Positions 8,452-24,410 of a stretch of DNA of 64,000 nt are shown here, in pieces. Source of the DNA: Crassaminicella thermophila (lineage in GTDB: Bacteria; Bacillota; Clostridia; Peptostreptococcales; Thermotaleaceae); the NCBI RefSeq assembly GCF_008152325.1, contig NZ_CP042243.1, forward strand, positions 1,803,026 to 1,867,025, written 5' to 3'. The first letter of the stretch is position 1. The number at the start of each line of letters is the position of its first letter. The notes below the pieces were generated by a model. That model was given only the letters and a program-made list of their open reading frames with translations, was not told the DNA's origin and did no database searches. A program made the position numbers and the translations under genes.

Positions 8452-8457
8452 ACAATA

Positions 8458-8534
8458 TGGTGGGCCTTCAGGGACTCGAACCCCGGACCTGCCGGTTATG
8501 AGCCGGACGCTCTAACCAACTGAGCTAAAGGCCC
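8458..8534 (-). tRNA. tRNA with CAT anticodon, probably Ile2 (second copy)
   Basis: Same sequence as the gene at 8121, with Ile, Pro and Trp genes between the two copies. Same uncertainty about Ile2 versus elongator Met. Confidence 0.7.
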
Positions 8535-8541
8535 CCACTTT

Positions 8542-8633
8542 TGGCGGAGAAGGCGGGATTCGAACCCGCGCACCGATTACTCGGCCTAACGGTTTAGCAA
8601 ACCGTCCTCTTCAGCCTACTTGAGTACTTCTCC
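8542..8633 (-). tRNA. tRNA-Ser (GCT)
   Basis: 92-nt class II tRNA with a long variable arm; loop TTGCTAA. Confidence 0.96.
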
Positions 8634-8640
8634 ATATATA

Positions 8641-8729
8641 TGGCGGAGAGGGTGGGATTCGAACCCACGGCCCCTTGCGGAGTCACTGGTTTTCAAGACC
8701 AGCTCCTTAAACCACTCGGACACCTCTCC
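8641..8729 (-). tRNA. tRNA-Ser (TGA)
   Basis: 89-nt class II tRNA; loop CTTGAAA. Adjacent to the other Ser isoacceptor. Confidence 0.96.
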
Positions 8730-8734
8730 AAGGT

Positions 8735-8810
8735 TGGTGACCCATCCGCGGCTCGAACGCGGGACACCTTGATTAAAAGTCAAGTGCTCTACCAACTGAG
8801 CTAATGGGTC
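8735..8810 (-). tRNA. tRNA-Lys (TTT)
   Basis: 76 nt; loop CTTTTAA. Copies also in arrays 2 and 3, in each case next to Gln. Confidence 0.97.
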
Positions 8811-8815
8811 ATATC

Positions 8816-8891
8816 TGGCTGGGGTAGCAGGACTCGAACCTACGAATGCCAGAGTCAAAGTCTGGTGCCTTACCGACTTGGCGATACCCCA
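8816..8891 (-). tRNA. tRNA-Gln (TTG)
   Basis: 76 nt; loop CTTTGAC, T1-A72 acceptor end. Copies in arrays 2 and 3. Confidence 0.97.
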
Positions 8892-8898
8892 TTATTTT

Positions 8899-8975
8899 TG
8901 GCGGGTCCACAGGGATTCGAACCCCGGACACACGGCTTAGAAGGCCGTTGCTCTATCCAGCTGAGCTATGAACCC
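8899..8975 (-). tRNA. tRNA-Arg (TCT)
   Basis: 77 nt; loop CTTCTAA, reading AGA/AGG. Only in array 1, where arrays 2 and 3 carry His at the corresponding place. Confidence 0.97.
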
Positions 8976-8979
8976 ACAT

Positions 8980-9053
8980 TGGAGCGGATGATGGGAATCG
9001 AACCCACGCTACCAGCTTGGAAGGCTGGAGTTCTACCATTGAACTACATCCGC
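8980..9053 (-). tRNA. tRNA-Gly (TCC)
   Basis: 74 nt; loop CTTCCAA. Shares its 3' end with the adjacent Gly(GCC) gene; absent from array 3. Confidence 0.97.
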
Positions 9054-9060
9054 ATATCTT

Positions 9061-9135
9061 TGGAGCGGAAGACGGGATTCGAACCCGCGACCCTCGCCTT
9101 GGCAAGGCGATGCTCTACCACTGAGCCACTTCCGC
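9061..9135 (-). tRNA. tRNA-Gly (GCC)
   Basis: 75 nt; loop TTGCCAA. Present in all three arrays. Confidence 0.97.
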
Positions 9136-9140
9136 ATATT

Positions 9141-9225
9141 TGGTGGAGGAAGGTGGATTCGAACCACCGAAAGCTAAGCTAACGGATTTACAGTCCGCCC
9201 CCTTTGGCCTCTCGGGAATTCCTCC
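9141..9225 (-). tRNA. tRNA-Tyr (GTA)
   Basis: 85-nt class II tRNA with long variable arm; loop CTGTAAA. Present in all three arrays. Confidence 0.97.
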
Positions 9226-9230
9226 ATATT

Positions 9231-9305
9231 TGGAGCTGGCGAAGGGAATCGAACCCCCAACCTGCTGATTACAAGTCAGCTGCTCTACCGTTGAGCCACA
9301 CCAGC
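9231..9305 (-). tRNA. tRNA-Thr (TGT)
   Basis: 75 nt; loop CTTGTAA. Present in all three arrays. Confidence 0.97.
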
Positions 9306-9313
9306 AAGTTTAT

Positions 9314-9390
9314 TGGCGACCCGGAAGGGACTCGAACCCTCGACCTCCAGCGTGACAGGCTGGCATTCTAACCAACTGAACTACCGGGCC
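9314..9390 (-). tRNA. tRNA-Asp (GTC)
   Basis: 77 nt; loop CTGTCAC. Present in all three arrays. Confidence 0.97.
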
Positions 9391-9398
9391 AAATTAAA

Positions 9399-9474
9399 TG
9401 GTGGGCGCAATAGGGATCGAACCTATGACCCCCTGCTTGTAAGGCAGGTGCTCTCCCAGCTGAGCTATGCGCCC
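9399..9474 (-). tRNA. tRNA-Val (TAC)
   Basis: 76 nt; loop CTTACAA. Present in arrays 1 and 2, lost from array 3. Confidence 0.97.
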
Positions 9475-9477
9475 TAA

Positions 9478-9552
9478 TGGTGACCCATCCGGGAATCGAA
9501 CCCGGGTTACCGCCGTGAAAGGGCGGTGTCTTGACCGCTTGACCAATGGGCC
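9478..9552 (-). tRNA. tRNA-Glu (TTC)
   Basis: 75 nt; loop CTTTCAC. Present in all three arrays. Confidence 0.97.
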
Positions 9553-9556
9553 ACAT

Positions 9557-9632
<76 letters not shown>

Positions 9633-9638
9633 ATGTTA

Positions 9639-9727
9639 TGGTGCCGGGGACCGGAATCGAACCGGTACGGTCTGTAAGGACCGCAGGATTTTAAGTCCTG
9701 TGCGTCTGCCAGTTCCGCCACCCCGGC
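9639..9727 (-). tRNA. tRNA-Leu (TAA)
   Basis: 89-nt class II tRNA; loop CTTAAAA. Present in all three arrays. Confidence 0.97.
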
Positions 9728-9733
9728 ATTTTT

Positions 9734-9808
9734 TGGCTCCAAGGGTGGGACTCGAACCCACAACCTACCGGTTAACAGCCGGGTGCTCCACCATTGAGCT
9801 ACCTTGGA
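9734..9808 (-). tRNA. tRNA-Asn (GTT)
   Basis: 75 nt; loop CTGTTAA. First tRNA after the 5S gene in all three arrays, separated from it by only about 8 bases. Confidence 0.97.
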
Positions 9809-9815
9809 ACAATCA

Positions 9816-9933
9816 AACCAGCGACGACCTACTCTCCCAAGGCGTCTCCGCCTAAGTACCATCAGCGCTGAAGGGCTTAACTTCTGTGTTCGGTATGGGA
9901 ACAGGTGTGACCCCTTCGCTATTGTCACTGGAT
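9816..9933 (-). rRNA. rrf: 5S rRNA (operon A)
   Basis: The complementary CCAGTG/CGCTGG ends and the conserved core (CCCATACCGAACACAGAAG) identify 5S. Sequence matches the other two 5S copies over the readable core. Ends are accurate to a few bases. It is preceded by its own promoter-like sequence inside the operon. Confidence 0.95.
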
Positions 9934-9951
9934 TTTTTAAGGACAAGATAT

Positions 9952-9980
9952 ATATTAATACATTTTTTCTGTTTTGTCAA
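9952..9980 (-). promoter_or_regulatory. Internal promoter between 23S and 5S in operon A
   Basis: On the minus strand TTGACA (9980-9975), 17 bases, TAATAT (9957-9952). It is a perfect -35 with an rRNA-type -10, and resembles the proximal promoter of the orphan 5S unit. Operon B lacks this segment entirely. Confidence 0.75.
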
Positions 9981-10032
9981 CCCTTTTTTTGTTTTTTTAA
10001 TATATACCCTCAAAACTGAACAATGCATATTT

Positions 10033-12968
<2,936 letters not shown>

Positions 12969-13136
12969 GAAATTGTATTTTATGCATTGTTCAGTTTTCA
13001 AAGTACATTTTACTTCATAAAATGTACGGCGCCAACAAAATCATTCGTTACACTCATGATTTCTGTTGCTTAAAGTACATCCTACGATTTGAAAGATCAT
13101 TTGATCTTTCAAAACTAAACAGTGTAAGTTAAGCCT

Positions 13137-14675
<1,539 letters not shown>

Positions 14676-14724
14676 AAATCTTCGAGGTTAAAAATTATTG
14701 CTGGCTTAATTTCTTACACTGTGT

Positions 14725-14739
14725 AGTTTTCAAAGATCA
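14725..14739 (-). promoter_or_regulatory. boxA-like antitermination element, operon A
   Basis: TGATCTTTGAAAACT in the 16S leader resembles the Bacillus rRNA boxA, the binding site of the NusB/NusE antitermination complex. Confidence 0.6.
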
Positions 14740-14769
14740 AACATCTTATCGCCGTTTAGCGACTTTTTT

Positions 14770-14798
14770 ATCTTATCATTTTTTGTCGAATCTGTCAA
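14770..14798 (-). promoter_or_regulatory. rrn operon A promoter P2
   Basis: Minus strand: TTGACA, 17-base spacer, TAAGAT, about 90 bases before 16S. Identical in sequence to P2 of operon B. Confidence 0.85.
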
Positions 14799-14839
14799 CC
14801 TTTTTTTGTTATGGGTTGAATCTCGCGACAACATAATAT

Positions 14840-14868
14840 ATATTATCATTTTTTTTATAACTTGTCAA
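14840..14868 (-). promoter_or_regulatory. rrn operon A promoter P1
   Basis: Minus strand: TTGACA, 17-base spacer, TAATAT. Lies about 20 bases beyond the stop of tdk; no terminator was seen between tdk and this promoter, so tdk transcripts may read into the rRNA operon. Confidence 0.8.
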
Positions 14869-14888
14869 CATTAAATTTGTCTTTTCTA

Positions 14889-15467
14889 TTATTTCTTTAT
14901 TGTTCCATCATTATAATGTTTTCTACATAGAGGAACATATAACTCATTTCCTCCTATTTGTATCTGATCCCCATCTTTTACAATCTTTCCATTTATAACT
15001 CTTGCATTTGTTGTAGCTTTTCTACCACACCAACAGATTGTCTTTATTTCTTCAATTTTATCAGCATATACTAATAACCAATAAGAACCTTCAAATAGTT
15101 CATTCTTAAAATCATTCTTTAATCCATAACACAGTACAGGTACATTACAACTATCCACTATTTCTATTAATTCCTCAACATGATGCTTTTTTAAAAATTG
15201 ACATTCATCAATAATTACACAATCTATCTTTTGCTTATTATTTTCTAGTAGAAATACACTCAGTATATTGGTATTATCTTCAATAATAATTGCTTCCTTC
15301 TCTAAACCTATTCTAGATGTAACTTTTCCTATTTCATATCGATTATCCAATGCTGAAGTTAATACCAAAGCTCTTTTATCCCTTTCTTCATAATTATATG
15401 CTACCTTAATTACTTCAATAGATTTTCCAGCATTCATTGTACTGTACCTATAATAAAGTTGTGCCAT
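14889..15467 (-). CDS. tdk: Thymidine kinase
   Basis: Phosphorylates thymidine to dTMP in the salvage pathway. The 192 residues show the P-loop (STMNAGKS), the lid/DECQF motif (VIIDECQFL, Walker B) and zinc-ribbon cysteines (ICWCGRKA and PLCRKHYN), typical of the type II enzyme. The ATG has a GGAGGA ribosome site. Its position between the rrn operons, without other metabolic genes, is unusual but the gene looks intact. Confidence 0.95.
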   Translation of the reverse strand: MAQLYYRYSTMNAGKSIEVIKVAYNYEERDKRALVLTSALDNRYEIGKVTSRIGLEKEAIIIEDNTNILSVFLLENNKQKIDCVIIDECQFLKKHHVEELIEIVDSCNVPVLCYGLKNDFKNELFEGSYWLLVYADKIEEIKTICWCGRKATTNARVINGKIVKDGDQIQIGGNELYVPLCRKHYNDGTIKK

Positions 15468-15798
15468 ATATATTCCTCCTTTTAATCAAGCTCATTACAA
15501 GCCTAAAAATATCATAATCTATCTCAATAGATACGCTACTTTTATTTACAAAATATCTCCATCCTATTTTCGCATTATGTTATGTATTAGATATTTTATT
15601 TAAAATTCCTCTTAATAAATCATAACAAAATAATACAACTATTCTTCTAACTATTCAATTCTTTATAAATTACTTATATGTAAATTATATATCAATGAAT
15701 CTTAAATTTTAGGGATATACTAATAGTATATTAATTGTTTATATTCATAACAAAATTAGATTATTAAACAATTAAAATTGCTTAAGGAGTTGGTTATA
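15468..15798. other. AT-rich intergenic region between tdk and the SASP gene
   Basis: About 330 bases of divergent upstream sequence for the two genes. I see no further gene, no RNA structure and no repeat; promoters must lie here, but none matches a consensus well enough to call, including sigma-G for the spore gene. Confidence 0.6.
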
Positions 15799-15987
15799 AT
15801 GACAAGAAAAAAATTGGTGGTACCTGAAGCAAGAACAGCCCTAGATCAATTTAAAATGGAAATGGCAAAAGAATTAGGGATAAATGATTCTAATCCTATA
15901 GACAGTAGCTATTTGGCTTCATATCATACAGGATTAATTACTAGAAAATTAGTCGAAATGGCAGAAAAAGAATTGACAAACAAATAA
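15799..15987 (+). CDS. Alpha/beta-type small acid-soluble spore protein (SASP)
   Basis: DNA-binding spore protein that coats forespore DNA and is degraded at germination. The 62-residue product carries the family core: an N-terminal helix with QFKMEMAKELGI and the C-terminal signature SYHTGLITRKLVEMAEKEL. The germination-protease site is expected around the MEMAKELGI segment. The frame opens earlier (15778), but the ATG at 15799 has AAGGAG at the right distance. It is isolated between tdk and tRNA array 2. Confidence 0.9.
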   Translation: MTRKKLVVPEARTALDQFKMEMAKELGINDSNPIDSSYLASYHTGLITRKLVEMAEKELTNK

Positions 15988-16041
15988 AAACAATAAAAAT
16001 AGAGGAACGATTTATGTAGTTCCTCTATTTTTATTGTTTTT
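15986..16041. terminator. Bidirectional terminator, SASP gene and tRNA array 2
   Basis: A 23-bp perfect stem (15986-16008 with 16019-16041) with A and T flanks works in both directions. A diverged copy ends array 3 at 18030. Confidence 0.85.
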
Positions 16042-16042
16042 A

Positions 16043-16119
16043 TGGTGCGCCCACAGGGATTCGAACCCCGGACCTTCTGATTCGTAGTCAGACACTCTAT
16101 CCAGCTGAGCTATGAGCGC
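16043..16119 (-). tRNA. tRNA-Arg (ACG)
   Basis: 77 nt; loop CTACGAA, read as inosine after TadA editing. Last gene of array 2; a copy ends array 3. It is the cognate tRNA of the CGT specifier in the argS T-box. Confidence 0.97.
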
Positions 16120-16133
16120 ATATAAGCAAAAAA

Positions 16134-16208
<75 letters not shown>

Positions 16209-16214
16209 ATACAT

Positions 16215-16290
16215 TGGTGACCCATCCGCGGCTCGAACGCGGGACACCTTGATTAAAAGTCAAGTGCTCTACCAACTGAGCTAATGGGTC
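16215..16290 (-). tRNA. tRNA-Lys (TTT)
   Basis: 76 nt; same sequence as the array 1 copy at 8735. Confidence 0.97.
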
Positions 16291-16295
16291 ACATC

Positions 16296-16371
16296 TGGCT
16301 GGGGTAGCAGGACTCGAACCTACGAATGCCAGAGTCAAAGTCTGGTGCCTTACCGACTTGGCGATACCCCA
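16296..16371 (-). tRNA. tRNA-Gln (TTG)
   Basis: 76 nt; same sequence as the array 1 copy at 8816. Confidence 0.97.
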
Positions 16372-16380
16372 ACATTTTTT

Positions 16381-16457
16381 TGGGGTGGCTGATGGGATTC
16401 GAACCCACGCATGCAGGAGCCACAATCCTGTGTCTTAACCGCTTGACTACAGCCACC
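16381..16457 (-). tRNA. tRNA-His (GTG)
   Basis: Loop TTGTGGC; coordinates include the encoded extra 5' G(-1) that pairs with C73, the His identity feature. Confidence 0.96.
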
Positions 16458-16462
16458 ATATA

Positions 16463-16536
16463 TGGAGCGGATGATGGGAATCGAACCCACGCTACCAGCT
16501 TGGAAGGCTGGAGTTCTACCATTGAACTACATCCGC
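16463..16536 (-). tRNA. tRNA-Gly (TCC)
   Basis: 74 nt; same as 8980. Missing from array 3. Confidence 0.97.
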
Positions 16537-16543
16537 ATATCTT

Positions 16544-16618
16544 TGGAGCGGAAGACGGGATTCGAACCCGCGACCCTCGCCTTGGCAAGGCGATGCTCTA
16601 CCACTGAGCCACTTCCGC
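16544..16618 (-). tRNA. tRNA-Gly (GCC)
   Basis: 75 nt; same as 9061. Confidence 0.97.
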
Positions 16619-16623
16619 ATATT

Positions 16624-16708
16624 TGGTGGAGGAAGGTGGATTCGAACCACCGAAAGCTAAGCTAACGGATTTACAGTCCGCCCCCTTTGGCCTCTCGGGA
16701 ATTCCTCC
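16624..16708 (-). tRNA. tRNA-Tyr (GTA)
   Basis: 85 nt class II; same as 9141. Confidence 0.97.
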
Positions 16709-16713
16709 ATATC

Positions 16714-16788
16714 TGGAGCTGGCGAAGGGAATCGAACCCCCAACCTGCTGATTACAAGTCAGCTGCTCTACCGTTGAGCCACACCAGC
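16714..16788 (-). tRNA. tRNA-Thr (TGT)
   Basis: 75 nt; same as 9231. Confidence 0.97.
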
Positions 16789-16797
16789 AAAATTTAT

Positions 16798-16874
16798 TGG
16801 CGACCCGGAAGGGACTCGAACCCTCGACCTCCAGCGTGACAGGCTGGCATTCTAACCAACTGAACTACCGGGCC
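16798..16874 (-). tRNA. tRNA-Asp (GTC)
   Basis: 77 nt; same as 9314. Confidence 0.97.
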
Positions 16875-16882
16875 AAATTAAA

Positions 16883-16958
16883 TGGTGGGCGCAATAGGGA
16901 TCGAACCTATGACCCCCTGCTTGTAAGGCAGGTGCTCTCCCAGCTGAGCTATGCGCCC
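16883..16958 (-). tRNA. tRNA-Val (TAC)
   Basis: 76 nt; same as 9399. Missing from array 3. Confidence 0.97.
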
Positions 16959-16961
16959 TAA

Positions 16962-17036
16962 TGGTGACCCATCCGGGAATCGAACCCGGGTTACCGCCGT
17001 GAAAGGGCGGTGTCTTGACCGCTTGACCAATGGGCC
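16962..17036 (-). tRNA. tRNA-Glu (TTC)
   Basis: 75 nt; same as 9478. Confidence 0.97.
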
Positions 17037-17043
17037 TTATTTT

Positions 17044-17120
17044 TGGTAGCGGCGAGTGGACTTGAACCACCGACCTTCCGGGTATGAACCGGACGCTCTA
17101 GCCAGCTAAGCTACGCCGCC
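17044..17120 (-). tRNA. tRNA-Met (CAT), elongator
   Basis: 77 nt; loop TTCATAC with a body resembling Bacillus elongator Met (GGCGGCGTAGCTTAGCTGG). G1-T72 wobble end. Only arrays 2 and 3 carry it; array 1 instead has the two probable Ile2 genes. Confidence 0.9.
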
Positions 17121-17125
17121 ATATT

Positions 17126-17201
<76 letters not shown>

Positions 17202-17207
17202 ATGTTA

Positions 17208-17296
17208 TGGTGCCGGGGACCGGAATCGAACCGGTACGGTCTGTAAGGACCGCAGGATTTTAAGTCCTGTGCGTCTGCCAGTTCCGCCACCCCGGC
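17208..17296 (-). tRNA. tRNA-Leu (TAA)
   Basis: 89 nt class II; same as 9639. Confidence 0.97.
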
Positions 17297-17301
17297 ATTT
17301 T

Positions 17302-17376
17302 TGGCTCCAAGGGTGGGACTCGAACCCACAACCTACCGGTTAACAGCCGGGTGCTCCACCATTGAGCTACCTTGGA
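17302..17376 (-). tRNA. tRNA-Asn (GTT)
   Basis: 75 nt; same as 9734; first tRNA after the orphan 5S. Confidence 0.97.
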
Positions 17377-17383
17377 ACAATCA

Positions 17384-17501
17384 AACCAGCGACGACCTAC
17401 TCTCCCAAGGCGTCTCCGCCTAAGTACCATCAGCGCTGAAGGGCTTAACTTCTGTGTTCGGTATGGGAACAGGTGTGACCCCTTCGCTATTGTCACTGGA
17501 T
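17384..17501 (-). rRNA. rrf: Orphan 5S rRNA heading tRNA array 2
   Basis: Same 5S sequence as in the two rrn operons, but with no 16S or 23S upstream: the next feature upstream is a pair of promoters and then a protein gene on the other strand. It heads a 16-tRNA transcription unit. Confidence 0.95.
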
Positions 17502-17519
17502 TTTTTCGGAACAGTATAT

Positions 17520-17548
17520 ATATTAACACATTTATCATTTGCTGTCAA
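17520..17548 (-). promoter_or_regulatory. Proximal promoter of the orphan 5S-tRNA unit
   Basis: Minus strand: TTGACA, 17-base spacer, TAATAT, about 20 bases before 5S. Flanks resemble the internal promoter of operon A at 9952. Confidence 0.85.
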
Positions 17549-17580
17549 CTATTTATTTCTATCAGCTGACGACAAAATAT

Positions 17581-17609
17581 ATGTTATCAAAAATACTTGA
17601 TTTTGTCAA
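17581..17609 (-). promoter_or_regulatory. Distal promoter of the orphan 5S-tRNA unit
   Basis: Minus strand: TTGACA, 17-base spacer, TAACAT. The spacing of about 60 bases to the proximal promoter mirrors the tandem promoters of the 16S operons. Confidence 0.8.
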
Positions 17610-17721
17610 GCATTTTTATACATTTTTTATCTTATTTTAAAAATCCCTATTTAACACTTTTATAGCTTGTTTCATATAATATATTAAACAATTATTCGTT
17701 TAATAGAAAGAAGGTACTCTA

Positions 17722-17940
17722 ATGTTAAACTGCCCTTACATGTTTAAATGTCCTTACTTTAAAAGTAAGTTCAAAAATGATTCAGAAACTACAAAATATA
17801 TTATAGATTATTATTGTAAATGCAATTATTTAAATTGTATAAGATATATTGCTATGATGAATTTTGGAGAAAATAAAATTCCTAATGTGCTTCGTCCTAC
17901 TAAAAAAGACTGGATCAAACACTTTATTACTGATAAATGA
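17722..17940 (+). CDS. Cysteine-rich 72-residue protein, unknown function
   Basis: A small soluble protein with an N-terminal CPYMFKCPYF pair, a central YYCKCNYLNCIRYIAM cluster and a C-terminal tail with PNVLRPTKKDW. The pattern CPxxxxCPFF...YC...C.RY recurs in small clostridial proteins that I remember as uncharacterised; six cysteines suggest metal or Fe-S binding. The ribosome site is AGAAGG. It lies alone between arrays 2 and 3, divergent from the orphan 5S promoters. I cannot assign a function. Confidence 0.75.
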   Translation: MLNCPYMFKCPYFKSKFKNDSETTKYIIDYYCKCNYLNCIRYIAMMNFGENKIPNVLRPTKKDWIKHFITDK

Positions 17941-18029
17941 ACTTATTAATACAAAAATTAAAATAATAAAAATATTATAAAATAGTACAAGTTATACTAA
18001 ACCACAAGATTATCCAAATCTCATAATTC

Positions 18030-18069
18030 AAAAATAGAGGATACGAATTTATGTCGTTCCTCTATTTTT
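18030..18069 (-). terminator. Terminator of rrn operon B / tRNA array 3
   Basis: A 12-bp stem (18030-18041 with 18058-18069) plus partly paired interior. It is a diverged copy of the array 2 terminator, followed by an A/T-rich tail on both sides. Confidence 0.7.
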
Positions 18070-18079
18070 ATTATTTTCA

Positions 18080-18156
18080 TGGTGCGCCCACAGGGATTCG
18101 AACCCCGGACCTTCTGATTCGTAGTCAGACACTCTATCCAGCTGAGCTATGAGCGC
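18080..18156 (-). tRNA. tRNA-Arg (ACG)
   Basis: 77 nt; same as 16043. Last gene of array 3. Confidence 0.97.
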
Positions 18157-18170
18157 ATATAAGCAAAAAA

Positions 18171-18245
<75 letters not shown>

Positions 18246-18251
18246 ATACAT

Positions 18252-18327
18252 TGGTGACCCATCCGCGGCTCGAACGCGGGACACCTTGATTAAAAGTCAA
18301 GTGCTCTACCAACTGAGCTAATGGGTC
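18252..18327 (-). tRNA. tRNA-Lys (TTT)
   Basis: 76 nt; third copy. Confidence 0.97.
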
Positions 18328-18332
18328 ACATC

Positions 18333-18408
18333 TGGCTGGGGTAGCAGGACTCGAACCTACGAATGCCAGAGTCAAAGTCTGGTGCCTTACCGACTTGGCG
18401 ATACCCCA
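18333..18408 (-). tRNA. tRNA-Gln (TTG)
   Basis: 76 nt; third copy. Confidence 0.97.
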
Positions 18409-18417
18409 ACATTTTTT

Positions 18418-18494
18418 TGGGGTGGCTGATGGGATTCGAACCCACGCATGCAGGAGCCACAATCCTGTGTCTTAACCGCTTGACTACAGCCACC
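18418..18494 (-). tRNA. tRNA-His (GTG)
   Basis: 77 nt including G(-1); second copy. Confidence 0.96.
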
Positions 18495-18499
18495 ATATA

Positions 18500-18574
18500 T
18501 GGAGCGGAAGACGGGATTCGAACCCGCGACCCTCGCCTTGGCAAGGCGATGCTCTACCACTGAGCCACTTCCGC
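18500..18574 (-). tRNA. tRNA-Gly (GCC)
   Basis: 75 nt; third copy. The neighbouring Gly(TCC) of array 2 has been cleanly removed here. Confidence 0.97.
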
Positions 18575-18579
18575 ATATT

Positions 18580-18664
18580 TGGTGGAGGAAGGTGGATTCG
18601 AACCACCGAAAGCTAAGCTAACGGATTTACAGTCCGCCCCCTTTGGCCTCTCGGGAATTCCTCC
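18580..18664 (-). tRNA. tRNA-Tyr (GTA)
   Basis: 85 nt class II; third copy. Confidence 0.97.
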
Positions 18665-18669
18665 ATATC

Positions 18670-18744
18670 TGGAGCTGGCGAAGGGAATCGAACCCCCAAC
18701 CTGCTGATTACAAGTCAGCTGCTCTACCGTTGAGCCACACCAGC
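18670..18744 (-). tRNA. tRNA-Thr (TGT)
   Basis: 75 nt; third copy. Confidence 0.97.
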
Positions 18745-18752
18745 AAATTCAT

Positions 18753-18829
18753 TGGCGACCCGGAAGGGACTCGAACCCTCGACCTCCAGCGTGACAGGCT
18801 GGCATTCTAACCAACTGAACTACCGGGCC
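18753..18829 (-). tRNA. tRNA-Asp (GTC)
   Basis: 77 nt; third copy, now directly next to Glu because Val is missing. Confidence 0.97.
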
Positions 18830-18836
18830 AAATTAA

Positions 18837-18911
18837 TGGTGACCCATCCGGGAATCGAACCCGGGTTACCGCCGTGAAAGGGCGGTGTCTTGACCGCTTG
18901 ACCAATGGGCC
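18837..18911 (-). tRNA. tRNA-Glu (TTC)
   Basis: 75 nt; third copy. Confidence 0.97.
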
Positions 18912-18918
18912 TTATTTT

Positions 18919-18995
18919 TGGTAGCGGCGAGTGGACTTGAACCACCGACCTTCCGGGTATGAACCGGACGCTCTAGCCAACTAAGCTACGCCGCC
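18919..18995 (-). tRNA. tRNA-Met (CAT), elongator
   Basis: 77 nt; differs from the array 2 copy by one D-loop base (TTGG instead of CTGG context). Confidence 0.9.
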
Positions 18996-19000
18996 ATATT

Positions 19001-19089
19001 TGGTGCCGGGGACCGGAATCGAACCGGTACGGTCTGTAAGGACCGCAGGATTTTAAGTCCTGTGCGTCTGCCAGTTCCGCCACCCCGGC
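19001..19089 (-). tRNA. tRNA-Leu (TAA)
   Basis: 89 nt class II; third copy, directly next to Met because fMet is missing. Confidence 0.97.
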
Positions 19090-19096
19090 ATTTTTT

Positions 19097-19171
19097 TGGC
19101 TCCAAGGGTGGGACTCGAACCCACAACCTACCGGTTAACAGCCGGGTGCTCCACCATTGAGCTACCTTGGA
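19097..19171 (-). tRNA. tRNA-Asn (GTT)
   Basis: 75 nt; third copy, adjacent to the operon B 5S. Confidence 0.97.
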
Positions 19172-19178
19172 ACAATCA

Positions 19179-19296
19179 AACCAGCGACGACCTACTCTCC
19201 CAAGGCGTCTCCGCCTAAGTACCATCAGCGCTGAAGGGCTTAACTTCTGTGTTCGGTATGGGAACAGGTGTGACCCCTTCGCTATTGTCACTGGAT
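19179..19296 (-). rRNA. rrf: 5S rRNA (operon B)
   Basis: Same core as the other 5S genes. Only about 37 bases separate it from 23S, and unlike operon A there is no promoter in the gap. Confidence 0.95.
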
Positions 19297-19333
19297 TAGA
19301 GGTTGTACCCTCAAAACTGAACAATGCATATTT

Positions 19334-22279
<2,946 letters not shown>

Positions 22280-22447
22280 GAAATTGTATTTTATGCATTG
22301 TTCAGTTTTCAAAGTACATTTTACTTCATAAAATGTACGGCGCCAACAAAATCATTCGTTACACTCATGATTTCTGTTGCTTAAAGTACATCCTACGATT
22401 TGAAAGATCATTTGATCTTTCAAAACTAAACAGTGTAAGTTAAGCCT

Positions 22448-23984
<1,537 letters not shown>

Positions 23985-24033
23985 AAATCTTCGAGGTTAA
24001 AAATTATTGCTGGCTTAATTTCTTACACTGTGT

Positions 24034-24048
24034 AGTTTTCAAAGATCA
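24034..24048 (-). promoter_or_regulatory. boxA-like antitermination element, operon B
   Basis: Same TGATCTTTGAAAACT element as in operon A, in the same place of the leader. Confidence 0.6.
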
Positions 24049-24078
24049 AACATCTTATCGCCATTTAGCAACTTTTTT

Positions 24079-24107
24079 ATCTTATCATTTTTTGTCGAAT
24101 CTGTCAA
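24079..24107 (-). promoter_or_regulatory. rrn operon B promoter P2
   Basis: Minus strand: TTGACA, 17 bases, TAAGAT; identical to P2 of operon A. Confidence 0.85.
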
Positions 24108-24154
24108 CTATTTTTTTGATTTTTTTATTCTGTATTGACGCGACGACAATTTAC

Positions 24155-24183
24155 ATATTACCATACTGATTCTTATATGTCAA
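24155..24183 (-). promoter_or_regulatory. rrn operon B promoter P1
   Basis: Minus strand: TTGACA, 17 bases, TAATAT. Sequence around it differs completely from operon A, so the homologous unit ends just upstream of P2. Confidence 0.85.
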
Positions 24184-24363
24184 TTATTAATTTATTCTAA
24201 TCTTTTTCCTCAAAAGAGACAATTGATACTATATCGCATTTTATTATTAAAGTCAATATTTTTTTGTAAATTATTATGTTATTCTATTCCTAAATTAACA
24301 TTTCTTAATTATTATAAGTATTTTACCCTTCCCTTATTCATAAAATTTTCAATATAATCATTT
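24184..24363. other. AT-rich spacer upstream of rrn operon B
   Basis: Between the rrnB P1 promoter and the iorB terminator. It may contain an UP element for P1; no gene or structured RNA was seen. Confidence 0.5.
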
Positions 24364-24410
24364 AAAAAGAAGCCCACTTTTTTATATTTTAATGAGCTTC
24401 TTTTTTTATA
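24364..24410 (-). terminator. Terminator of the ptb-iorA-iorB operon
   Basis: Imperfect inverted repeat AAGAAGCCCA/TGAGCTTCTT with A/T flanks immediately after the iorB stop. It insulates the rrnB promoter region. Confidence 0.7.

Noticed and set aside
15700-15798. Sigma-G promoter of the SASP gene
   Set aside because: CATAACA occurs near 15748, but the only GTATA upstream lies 15 bases away rather than the usual 17-18, so the match was too poor to call.
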